NCBI RefSeq assembly: GCF_001704615.3
Contig: NZ_CP029397.2
Location: 868,001-932,000, forward strand
DNA length: 64,000 nucleotides
Origin: Acinetobacter defluvii
Lineage (GTDB): Bacteria > Pseudomonadota > Gammaproteobacteria > Pseudomonadales > Moraxellaceae
Direction of reading: 5' to 3'
Part shown: positions 18,062-25,995 of the stretch, piece after piece
Position numbering within the stretch: position 1 is the stretch's first letter
Layout: every line of letters begins with the position of its first letter
Program-made: the position numbers and the translations under genes
The notes under the pieces: generated by a model
Told to the model about the DNA's origin: nothing
Seen by the model: only the letters and a program-made list of their open reading frames with translations
Database searches by the model: none

Positions 18062-19342
18062 ATGACAACTCAGAGACTGGTCATCTCTAGTGCTTTGCTT
18101 ACGTTGGCTATAGGCTCAACTTATGCAGATGACTCTACTTTAAAATCCCTTTCAGATTCCGAGCTTTCAGAAGTGCAAGGTCAAGCATTAATGAATCTCA
18201 CCTATACAGATCCCTCAAAAGCAAACTCCTCCATGGCATCGCAAAATATCGGTTTTTATAAGCTCGGTATGGAAGCGGATGTTGAGCTAAATGCCAATAT
18301 TAAAAAACTACAATTAGGATGTGGTGGGGTGAATGGGGCAGGCGGATGTGATATTGATATTGATAATTTAAGTTTGTCGGGCATTTCAGATACACGTGAA
18401 GGACGTGTTGGTTCTTCTGCAAAATTGACCAATCCTTTTGTTGAATTTGCCATTAAAAATCCAAACTCTGCCTCTACACGAGAACTGATGGGTTTTCGTT
18501 TAAGTGCTGAAAAAGTATTAGGGATGTTGACGCTTGGTGAGGAAAACACAGATAAGCCAAATGGTATTAATAGCCTAAGTGGGTATATGAAAATTAAAGA
18601 TACAACAGGGGTGGGATATACACAACCAAGAACCATGAGCTATGCTGATACAGGCATGAAAATTAATGGAAATGTGAAAGCATGTGTTCTATTTCTTTGC
18701 CCAACACTTGGGTTTGATTCTAACAATTATAGTTTGAATTTAGATTCTGCTTCTGCGGACATTTTTATTAATGGAACAACTGTAAATGGTCGTAGAATGA
18801 ACAGTGTTCAGCTAGATGGTTATGCAAATATTAATCAATTAAATTTTTCTGGTGATTTAAACGCTTCAATTAGTATTTTATTAGGATTATTAAAACTTCA
18901 GAAAAAAGTAGATGGAAATATCACTGGTCTAAAAGCTGATATTAAAGTGGATGAAAATTTAGGTTACATACATAAATTGAAGTTAAATAATCCTTTTTCT
19001 CTTTCTATGCAGAAGCAGGATATTTTTTGGAATGGTGCAGCAGCAACAGCTCAGCGAGGATGGTGGCTAGCTGTGGAAGATCCAATTGATATTGGAAATG
19101 TTAATCCAAGTAAAAAAATTGATATTACCAATGATGTTTTAAAACAAGTTGTTAATCCAATTAGTAATTATATACAAAGAAATCCACCAACTTGTAGTAT
19201 TCTTGATTGCTTATTTGGTGACTCTTTAACTGTTGGGAACGTCGACTTGCCCAATACTCGTGTTGATTTCCCATTAAAAAATTTACAGCTTCAAAATCAA
19301 ACCTTCGCTCCTAACTGTTATGGAACTCTTAAATTCTGTTAA
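18062..19342 (+). CDS. Exported Cys-paired protein with LSDxELSxVQGQA motif (DUF6160-like)
   Basis: A 426-aa protein with a clear signal peptide (residues 1-22, cut near TYA-DD). Just after it comes LKSLSDSELSEVQGQALM, a short motif I associate with an Acinetobacter family of surface or pilus-linked proteins. The rest is Gly/Asn/Ser-rich and predicted beta-strand. Cysteines occur in pairs (LGCGGVNGAGGC, ACVLFLC, PTCSILDC, NCYGTLKFC), suggesting disulfides in the periplasm or outside the cell. A GGAG ribosome binding site precedes the ATG. It stands alone. Function is unknown; adhesion or a secreted surface protein is a guess from the family. Confidence 0.8.
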   Translation: MTTQRLVISSALLTLAIGSTYADDSTLKSLSDSELSEVQGQALMNLTYTDPSKANSSMASQNIGFYKLGMEADVELNANIKKLQLGCGGVNGAGGCDIDIDNLSLSGISDTREGRVGSSAKLTNPFVEFAIKNPNSASTRELMGFRLSAEKVLGMLTLGEENTDKPNGINSLSGYMKIKDTTGVGYTQPRTMSYADTGMKINGNVKACVLFLCPTLGFDSNNYSLNLDSASADIFINGTTVNGRRMNSVQLDGYANINQLNFSGDLNASISILLGLLKLQKKVDGNITGLKADIKVDENLGYIHKLKLNNPFSLSMQKQDIFWNGAAATAQRGWWLAVEDPIDIGNVNPSKKIDITNDVLKQVVNPISNYIQRNPPTCSILDCLFGDSLTVGNVDLPNTRVDFPLKNLQLQNQTFAPNCYGTLKFC

Positions 19343-19380
19343 TTGAACATGTAAAAATTATTAGAAAATAGTGATTCTTG

Positions 19381-19414
19381 GAAGAATATGTTCTCAAAAA
19401 TGAGCATATTCTTC
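19381..19414. terminator. Hairpin between convergent genes
   Basis: Ten-base inverted repeat GAAGAATATG / CATATTCTTC with an inner CTCA/TGAG stem. It lies between the exported protein gene and the convergent lipoprotein gene. There is no long T-run, so termination is inferred from position and stem strength. Confidence 0.5.
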
Positions 19415-19438
19415 TGCTTAAAAGCAATAGAATGTCAT

Positions 19439-19855
19439 CTAAAACTTAGCCTGACAATTTTCTTTCTGCATATCAAAGTTTAATGTTGCTTGAACCTTAT
19501 AAAGATCATCAAGGTTTTTTTGATGTTCAGATAAAGAAAAGATTTGGCTATCGACTAAATTGAGCTTTTTCATAGAAATACGTTGAGCTGCGCAATAACG
19601 TCCAACAGCACGGTCATAAGCAAGTTGCTTTTGTTGCTCAGCCGTTAACTTATCAAAATTTAAAACTTTTTGCTGCTGTTTGGCATATTCCACCAATACT
19701 TTTCGATCAGCAATACTAAAAAACATCGAGTTATTAATATAAGTAGCAACATCAAGCCGTACACCATTATAATCAATAACCAGTGGGCTAATCAGTTGAC
19801 AAGCTGAAAGGCTCAGCAGTAAAGCGCTGCACGCAAAAACTTTAGTTTTCATCAT
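19439..19855 (-). CDS. Small putative lipoprotein
   Basis: A 138-aa protein with a lipoprotein signal peptide: basic start, hydrophobic core, lipobox LSAC with Cys19. The mature part is charged and mostly helical, with Cys residues near RYCAAQR and ENCQAKF that could pair in the periplasm. I do not recognise the family. The terminal hairpin at 19381-19414 is shared with its convergent neighbour. Confidence 0.75.
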   Translation of the reverse strand: MMKTKVFACSALLLSLSACQLISPLVIDYNGVRLDVATYINNSMFFSIADRKVLVEYAKQQQKVLNFDKLTAEQQKQLAYDRAVGRYCAAQRISMKKLNLVDSQIFSLSEHQKNLDDLYKVQATLNFDMQKENCQAKF

Positions 19856-19969
19856 ATAAACCCCTGTTTAGATCAGCCTATTTTGCCTAATTATCACAAG
19901 AAAAATGTATTAATTTTAAACATTTGTTTTGCGGTTGTTTAAAGCGTGATCATTAGTGGCGAAGAGTGC

Positions 19970-19998
19970 TTGACGGAGTATAAATAAATTTAGATAAT
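19970..19998 (+). promoter_or_regulatory. Sigma-70 promoter of tRNA-Met
   Basis: TTGACG (19970-19975), a 17-bp spacer and GATAAT (19993-19998), 15 bp before the tRNA 5' end. Both boxes are close to consensus. Confidence 0.65.
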
Positions 19999-20013
19999 GC
20001 GCACACAGTTTAC

Positions 20014-20090
20014 GGCTATGTAGCTCAGTTGGTTAGAGCACAGCACTCATAATGCTGGGGTCACAAGTTCAAGTCTCGTCATAGCCACCA
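20014..20090 (+). tRNA. tRNA-Met (elongator, anticodon CAT)
   Basis: 77-nt tRNA with encoded CCA. Its sequence closely tracks the E. coli elongator tRNA-Met: GGCTATGTAGCTCAGTTGG at the start, anticodon loop CTCATAA and acceptor pairing GGCTATG/CATAGCC. The first pair is G-C, unlike the mismatched initiator tRNA. Confidence 0.96.
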
Positions 20091-20097
20091 TTTTTAT

Positions 20098-20128
20098 AGA
20101 CCATGCTCACCGCATGGTCTCTTTTTTT
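20098..20128 (+). terminator. Terminator after tRNA-Met
   Basis: Stem AGACCATGC / GCATGGTCT with a short loop, followed by CTTTTTTT, eight bases after the tRNA CCA. Confidence 0.88.
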
Positions 20129-20170
20129 GTGTAAAATAAAAATGAAAAATATGAATAACATCAAAGATAA

Positions 20171-21217
20171 TTAATTTTGAATTTGGTGTTGGTTTATATA
20201 GTTTTCAATAAATTTCTGAGTATTTTCATCTAAGTAAAAAGGTGCAATCAATGTACTGATGATATCATCTAAGAGCCTATTTTCATTTAGCGCTGCAAGA
20301 CAGAAGGGAGCAAAGCGCTGTGCTTCTTTCAATAAATCTGCTTGGTCTAAACTTACGGCATGTAAAAGTTCTTGTAATGAATAATCATTAAAATATTCAT
20401 AAAAAGCATCAACAATATTGAGAATGATTTTTTGCATATAGGGGGTTTGACGTAAATCTTTCCACGTTTCATATGCCAAAATAAAAAATTCTTCAAAGTC
20501 GATAGCTTCAAACTGAGAGAAAGTTTCTTGTAAGGTTTTTTGTTTGATCTCTGTCCAAAGTTGCAAGACGATTTCTGCTAATTCTTCATTGGGCAATAAA
20601 ATGATATTGCCAATTTGATTACGAATTGCTGTAGCAAGTTGTTGTTCTAGTTTTAGTTCAATCAAGTGTTGTTGATCTTGTAAATAATTGATAACTTTAG
20701 CCCCGATACTTTTATTTCTTACATTCAACTTACGAAAGTAATCTAACCACGGGGTATTGTGTTCTAAAATTTGATTAGCAAGTTGTAAGCTCACGTGTTT
20801 AATTTGTGAATTTTCTTGTAAATTTTCCTGAATATAGTGACGTAATTGTTGTAGCTCTAAAATCTTATATAGCCATAATTCAAACTGTTCATCAGACAAA
20901 AAATCCTTGAACTGTGCAGAACTTGAGGTTGCTGTTTGGTGAACTTTTTGTGCACTAAAGCCGATAAACTCTAAAATATCCGAACCGAGTGTTAATTCAA
21001 ACGCATATTTTTGTACCACTTCATGTAGTGACTGACGTTGGATCACTTCTTTTAAACTTATATGTTCAGCATGAGCATATACTTTTTGAATAAAATCATG
21101 GATATAACTTTGATCTTGGCTATCCAATAATTTATTTTTAATAAAAGCCACCTGCTCAAGCAAAAGCGCTTGAGCAAAGTCTTGGCTAAAACTTTTTGGC
21201 AGCTTTAAGGTATCCAT
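20171..21217 (-). CDS. Unknown helical protein downstream of nadE
   Basis: A 348-aa protein with high Gln, Leu, Glu and Phe content. No signal peptide or membrane segment is present, and it is predicted to be almost entirely helical. I do not recognise the family. It begins five bases after the nadE stop, so the two genes are translated from one mRNA, which suggests some link with NAD metabolism or simply shared expression. There are no obvious catalytic motifs. Confidence 0.75.
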   Translation of the reverse strand: MDTLKLPKSFSQDFAQALLLEQVAFIKNKLLDSQDQSYIHDFIQKVYAHAEHISLKEVIQRQSLHEVVQKYAFELTLGSDILEFIGFSAQKVHQTATSSSAQFKDFLSDEQFELWLYKILELQQLRHYIQENLQENSQIKHVSLQLANQILEHNTPWLDYFRKLNVRNKSIGAKVINYLQDQQHLIELKLEQQLATAIRNQIGNIILLPNEELAEIVLQLWTEIKQKTLQETFSQFEAIDFEEFFILAYETWKDLRQTPYMQKIILNIVDAFYEYFNDYSLQELLHAVSLDQADLLKEAQRFAPFCLAALNENRLLDDIISTLIAPFYLDENTQKFIENYINQHQIQN

Positions 21218-21222
21218 TAGGA

Positions 21223-22848
21223 TCAGTTACCTGCTTTCCAACCATTGACGATCGGATAGCGGCGTTCACGGCTAAATGCACATGAGGTAATGCGTGGACC
21301 AATCGCACCTTGGCGGCGTTTATATTCGTTACGGTCAACCAGTTTAATCACTTTCTCGACTACCTCTTTATCAAAGCCTTTGTTAATGATGTGTTCTTGG
21401 CTTTGGTCTTCTTCGATATAAGCATACAGAATGGCATCTAAAACATCATATGCAGGTAAAGAATCCTGGTCTTTTTGGTCTGGACGAAGCTCTGCTGATG
21501 GTGGACGAGTAATCACACGTTCAGGAATAACTGCAACTTCACTTAAACTATTACGATATTTTGCTAATTCAAAAACAATTGTTTTATAGACATCTTTCAG
21601 AACCGCAAAACCACCGACCATGTCACCATACAGTGTACAATAACCAACAGCTAATTCAGATTTATTACCTGTAGATAGCACTAGGTTACCAAACTTATTA
21701 GACAAGCCCATGAGTAAAGTACCACGCGCACGTGCTTGAAGATTTTCTTCAGTTGCATCTGCAGGTGAGTTACCAAAGAATGGATAAAGTGTTTGCATAA
21801 AGCTATTAACAATCGGATGAATTTCTGCAATTCCAAAAGTTACGCCCATGCGTTTTGCTTGTTCAGCAGCATCTTCTACACTGATTTGTGAGGTATAAGT
21901 ATAAGGCATCATGACGGCTTGTACTTTATCAGCACCGATGGCATCAACTGCGATCGCTAAGGTTAAGGCTGAATCAATCCCACCAGACAGTCCTAAAATT
22001 ACACCAGGAAAGCCAGAACGCTCAACATAATCACGTGTTGCCATGACTAAGGCTTGATAAATTTCAGCCATTGTATCTAAAGCAGGTGCAGTTTCTACAG
22101 TTTTATAGGCTTTATTCTCAACTTCATAATCTACAAAATAAAGCTGTTCCTTATAGCTTTCGGCACGTAAAGCGACTTCACCAGTATTGTTAATCACAAA
22201 GCTTGAACCGTCGAAAATCAAATCATCTTGACCACCGACTTGGTTGGTATACAGCACATGGATATTGATCTGTTTTGCCAATTCTTGCAGTGTTGCAATA
22301 CGGTGTTGTGGTTTACCCACTTCATAAGGCGAAGCATTTAATACTAAAACACTTTCTACATTGAGTTGTGCAAGCTGTTGAACGGTGTTAAGTGACCAAA
22401 CATCTTCACAGATTAATACACCAAACTTATGTCCTAAATATTCAAAGACAAGGTGTTGATGACCTTCATTAAAATAACGTTTTTCATCAAAAACACTATA
22501 GTTTGGAAGGTTTTGCTTGTTATAAATGCCGAGGATTTGCCCATCTTTCATCACAGCAGCAGCGTTATAACGTTGACCATCTTCAGTGGCATTCACAAAG
22601 CCAAAAACCATGACAATATCTTTGACTGCTTGTAATTGCTCAAAAGCTTGGGCAGTACGTTTATTTACGCTTGGACGAAGCAATAAATCTTCAGCAGGGT
22701 AGCCAATGGTGGCAAGTTCTGGAAAAACGATAATATTGGCATCTTGTTTTTTTGCTTGATTGGCTTGTTCAATCATTTTTTGAACATTTGTTTCGATATC
22801 GCCAATATGTGGAGAGAATTGCGCGAGAGCAACTTTAAAACTTTTCAT
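21223..22848 (-). CDS. nadE: Glutamine-dependent NAD+ synthetase
   Basis: Last step of NAD synthesis: amidates nicotinate adenine dinucleotide with ammonia drawn from glutamine. The N-terminal nitrilase-type glutaminase carries the Glu-Lys-Cys triad (VFPELATIGYPAEDLL, GIYNKQNLPNYSVFDE, GVLICEDVWS). The C-terminal synthetase has the ATP-pyrophosphatase loop LGLSGGIDSALTLA and the STGNKSELAVGYCTLYGDM segment. Length (541 aa) matches the two-domain type. It heads an operon with the 348-aa unknown protein. Confidence 0.97.
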   Translation of the reverse strand: MKSFKVALAQFSPHIGDIETNVQKMIEQANQAKKQDANIIVFPELATIGYPAEDLLLRPSVNKRTAQAFEQLQAVKDIVMVFGFVNATEDGQRYNAAAVMKDGQILGIYNKQNLPNYSVFDEKRYFNEGHQHLVFEYLGHKFGVLICEDVWSLNTVQQLAQLNVESVLVLNASPYEVGKPQHRIATLQELAKQINIHVLYTNQVGGQDDLIFDGSSFVINNTGEVALRAESYKEQLYFVDYEVENKAYKTVETAPALDTMAEIYQALVMATRDYVERSGFPGVILGLSGGIDSALTLAIAVDAIGADKVQAVMMPYTYTSQISVEDAAEQAKRMGVTFGIAEIHPIVNSFMQTLYPFFGNSPADATEENLQARARGTLLMGLSNKFGNLVLSTGNKSELAVGYCTLYGDMVGGFAVLKDVYKTIVFELAKYRNSLSEVAVIPERVITRPPSAELRPDQKDQDSLPAYDVLDAILYAYIEEDQSQEHIINKGFDKEVVEKVIKLVDRNEYKRRQGAIGPRITSCAFSRERRYPIVNGWKAGN

Positions 22849-23220
22849 TTAAACCTTGTCCTATTCCTATAGGGTAGTAAGCACACAACAAATTGATTTA
22901 TATCTATATAGTTATTCAATTGTGTGTAATTTAACGTTTCAAACACTGCCAAAAGGCACAAAATAAAAAATCACTTTCATGACAAAAAATCTTTATTTCT
23001 TGCATGGCAAAAACTACAGATTGGGGCTATTTTAACGAAATTAAAGCCAGATGCTAGAGATTTAAAAAGATTGTCAAGAATATATCTAACATCTCATTAA
23101 ATTTAGCAGAATTTGCTTGAAAATATGAAGAAATTTAGTGCTTTATTTTGTGTTTTTTATGTATATGAAGAAGTATCAAAATTAATTGCTAAGAAAATTA
23201 GAATACATTGATCTGATCGG
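22849..23220. other. Intergenic region upstream of nadE
   Basis: About 370 bp of AT-rich sequence holding the nadE promoter. I see no convincing gene or strong structure. A 28-codon plus-strand frame at 23125 has no ribosome binding site. Confidence 0.4.
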
Positions 23221-23712
23221 TTAAATAGGTTCTAAGATAATGTTTTTAATTCTTTTTAAGAAAATATCTCTGGCAATATCACCTTGTTGCTCAATATTAT
23301 AATCTTGGTATTTCTTATGCATTTGTAAGGTATAGTGATAAGGATTATATTTGCCATAACTGGCATATAAAGCGATTTGTAAAATTGCACCTTGAAGTAA
23401 CACATTAATATTTTTTTGGTGTTGATAAATATGCGCCATTTCATGAATAAAAATAGCTTGATTGGATAAGTTTTGTTTGGAAAAATCACAGCAAAAATCA
23501 GCATCTTTCATGTGAATACAACCATTGGGTGCCATTAAAATTCCAACGGGTTGCCAAGGTAAATAAGGCTGATTCATGATTAGAACTTTCGAATAATCAA
23601 TCAAATTTCCAAACACAGACTGACTAATACGAATTTCTCCCTCAGTTAAATGACGGTATTTAAATAATTCAATTTTAAGAAATTTATATAACCAACAATA
23701 GAAATTAAACAC
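23221..23712 (-). CDS. Small HExxH putative metallopeptidase
   Basis: A 163-aa protein with a zinc-binding motif HEMAH at residues 90-94, within AIFIHEMAHIYQHQ. The spacing and setting resemble small 'Vgr-related' or DUF4157-like putative peptidases, some of which neighbour secretion-system effectors. No signal peptide is obvious; the N-terminus is aromatic but not a clean export signal. It is an isolated gene flanked by AT-rich gaps of about 370 and 390 bp, with no vgrG, immunity-like or secretion gene nearby. A third zinc ligand cannot be fixed by eye. It is either an orphan effector-like protein or a housekeeping peptidase. Confidence 0.7.
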   Translation of the reverse strand: MFNFYCWLYKFLKIELFKYRHLTEGEIRISQSVFGNLIDYSKVLIMNQPYLPWQPVGILMAPNGCIHMKDADFCCDFSKQNLSNQAIFIHEMAHIYQHQKNINVLLQGAILQIALYASYGKYNPYHYTLQMHKKYQDYNIEQQGDIARDIFLKRIKNIILEPI

Positions 23713-24145
23713 AGTATTTGCCTGATGATTTTAATGTTTAAAATTATAGCGAGGCTGACTATAAAACACGATATTTATATCAAAATGTCATATTTAAAAC
23801 TTATGCTACATCAGCTCAGATTCAGTATAAGGATATTTTTAAGTGACATAGACAGTCATGCAGGTAGTTTTTCCAGCTGAAGTGAATAATCAAGTAAAAA
23901 GAATAAATTTATAAAAATATCCTTAGAGGACAAAACTTGTTAATAGGTGTTATCAAAAAAAATATTGTCTAACAATTTTTAAAAAAGTAAGAAAATGCTA
24001 GTTGAATGACTTTAAATGCTAATAGGATTTGACAAGGCTTAGCGTAATTTTCTATGCATCAAATAGAGTTTTTACTCAAACATGAGCAGCAGATCACAGG
24101 ATGAACTGCTGTTTATACATTAATCAAATAAAGAGTATTGTAGCC
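23713..24145. other. Intergenic region between divergent genes
   Basis: About 430 bp of AT-rich sequence between divergent genes. It must hold the promoters of the HExxH gene and of the hydrolase cluster. I see no gene or strong repeat. Confidence 0.4.
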
Positions 24146-25102
24146 ATGTTGTTCGCTAAGCCAGTTAAGTCTATTCTTTCAAAAGTATTTACAGGTTCGC
24201 CGCTAAGTTTAGAAGAGCAGACCCCCATTATTCCGATTCGTCATATGAAATTTGATTTTGAGCCAGAAAAACTTGACCCGAAATTTTATCGTAATGCCGA
24301 ATTGGCAAGTGCTTACTTTGCGTCTTTATCTATTTTCTTGACCTATGGTGAGGATTTAGTGATTGATACTGCACGTTATCATCGTGAATTTATTAAAGAT
24401 CCATTATTAAAGCAACGCGTGACCTCTTTAATTGGGCAAGAAGCAATCCATTCTAAAATGCACGAAGAAATGAATGATGCTTATGCTGAAATTGATTTAC
24501 CAGTAAAAATATTTAGATATTTAGCAGAAATTGTTTTTGATTACGGTTTTAATCGATTACCACAGCCAATGAAACTCTCTCTAATGGCGGGTATCGAACA
24601 TTTTACAGCTGTTTTGGCTGAGTATATGATGAATCATCAAGAAATTTTCTTTGATTCTCAAGACGAAAAGCAGCGTGCAATATGGATGTGGCATATGCTT
24701 GAAGAGTCTGAGCATAAAGATATTGCTTATGATGTATTTCAAACCTTGTCAAATAATTATGCCTTGCGTATGGCAGGCTTTTTCCCTGCATTGATTACGA
24801 TTTTAGTTTTAATCTATGTTGCCTCATTTACAGTTCCTTTGTATCGCAAGCCAAGTAACATTATTAGTTTGAAATATTGGAAAGATGTACCGTACAACTT
24901 CGGCTTATTATTTGGTTTCAAAGATGGTGTATACGGGAGTACTTTGAAACATATCTTTGATTATATGCGCCCTGATTTCCATCCAAATGATCATGATACT
25001 TCAGACTTTTTAGCATATTACAAAGAAACACTATTGCATCCAGAAACGGGTGTATTAACCCCGTATCTCGTGAAAGAGTTTATTCCTGCATTACGCAGCT
25101 AA
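24146..25102 (+). CDS. Metal-dependent hydrolase family protein (PF10118-like)
   Basis: Resembles the predicted metal-dependent hydrolase family found beside SDR and monooxygenase genes. The conserved metal-binding pattern appears as LIGQEAIHSKMHEEMN, MAGIEHFTAVLAEY and WHMLEESEHKDIAYDVF, giving several Glu and His residues in helices, much like a ferritin-type di-iron bundle. A hydrophobic segment near residues 212-232 may be membrane-associated. I start at 24146 (MLFAKPVKSILSK, 318 aa) because the upstream 15 residues look unlike the family. Substrate unknown. First gene of a three-gene cluster. Confidence 0.82.
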   Translation: MLFAKPVKSILSKVFTGSPLSLEEQTPIIPIRHMKFDFEPEKLDPKFYRNAELASAYFASLSIFLTYGEDLVIDTARYHREFIKDPLLKQRVTSLIGQEAIHSKMHEEMNDAYAEIDLPVKIFRYLAEIVFDYGFNRLPQPMKLSLMAGIEHFTAVLAEYMMNHQEIFFDSQDEKQRAIWMWHMLEESEHKDIAYDVFQTLSNNYALRMAGFFPALITILVLIYVASFTVPLYRKPSNIISLKYWKDVPYNFGLLFGFKDGVYGSTLKHIFDYMRPDFHPNDHDTSDFLAYYKETLLHPETGVLTPYLVKEFIPALRS

Positions 25103-25130
25103 ATATTTAAAAATTAATTGGATGAATTAA

Positions 25131-25973
25131 ATGGGATTTTTTTCAAAAAAAAGAAAGCCTACACAAAATGCATATGCTGTAGTTACAGGTGCAGGAAGTG
25201 GAATTGGACGCAGCTTTGCAATGGAACTTGCAAAGCGCGGTGGTACAGTAGTTTGTGCAGATATTAATTTAGCAGCAGAAGAAACCGTAAGTTTGATCGA
25301 AACTCAAACTTCAGGCAAAGCTTTTGCAGTGCAATGTGATGTGACAGATAAAGCACAAGTCAAGTCATTGTCTGAACAAGCTGAACAGCTCATGGGGCAT
25401 GCGGTCACTCTCGTGATCAATAATGCAGGTGTGGGCTTAGGTGGTAAGTTTGACGAAGTATCTCTCGAAGATTGGCAATGGTGTGTCAATATCAATCTTT
25501 GGGGCGTGATTTATGGCTGTCATTACTTTGTACCGAAGTTTAAACAGCAAGGTTATGGCGCGATTATTAATGTTGCATCTGCTGCGGGCTATACTGCCGC
25601 ACCTGAGATGACCGCATATAATGTGACCAAATCAAGTGTATTAGCACTGTCAGAAACATTATCTGCTGAACTGCGTAAAGACAAAATCAGTGTAAATGTA
25701 CTGTGCCCAACTTTAGTGCCAACCAATATCATGAAGAATGGTCGCTTACCAAAACAGTATGCAGGCGTTGCCGATGATTTGTTAATGAATCATGCCTTTA
25801 CGACCAGTGAAAAAGTTGCAATAAAAACTTTGGATAATTTGGATGCAGGTAAGCTTTATACCATTCCTCAACCCGATGCAAAATTATTCTGGTTAATGAA
25901 ACGCGCATCTCCAAGCTTATATACCAAGATGCTTGGTGTTGGATATCCAGTTTTTAATCGATATTTTAAGTAA
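25131..25973 (+). CDS. Short-chain dehydrogenase/reductase
   Basis: Classical SDR of 280 aa. The cofactor motif VVTGAGSGIGRSFA, the NNAG motif, and the catalytic Ser and Tyr-x3-Lys (SAAGYTAAPEMTAYNVTKSS) are all present. The Asp in VVCADIN after the second strand suggests NAD(H) preference. It sits 28 bp after the hydrolase and 22 bp before the monooxygenase, so the three are probably one operon. A plausible role is interconversion of an alcohol and the ketone used by the monooxygenase; the substrate is not evident. Confidence 0.9.
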   Translation: MGFFSKKRKPTQNAYAVVTGAGSGIGRSFAMELAKRGGTVVCADINLAAEETVSLIETQTSGKAFAVQCDVTDKAQVKSLSEQAEQLMGHAVTLVINNAGVGLGGKFDEVSLEDWQWCVNINLWGVIYGCHYFVPKFKQQGYGAIINVASAAGYTAAPEMTAYNVTKSSVLALSETLSAELRKDKISVNVLCPTLVPTNIMKNGRLPKQYAGVADDLLMNHAFTTSEKVAIKTLDNLDAGKLYTIPQPDAKLFWLMKRASPSLYTKMLGVGYPVFNRYFK

Positions 25974-25995
25974 TCCGAAATTTGAGTAGAACAAC

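Noticed and set aside
23125..23211. 28-codon plus-strand frame in the nadE upstream gap
   Set aside because: No ribosome binding site and no supporting context.
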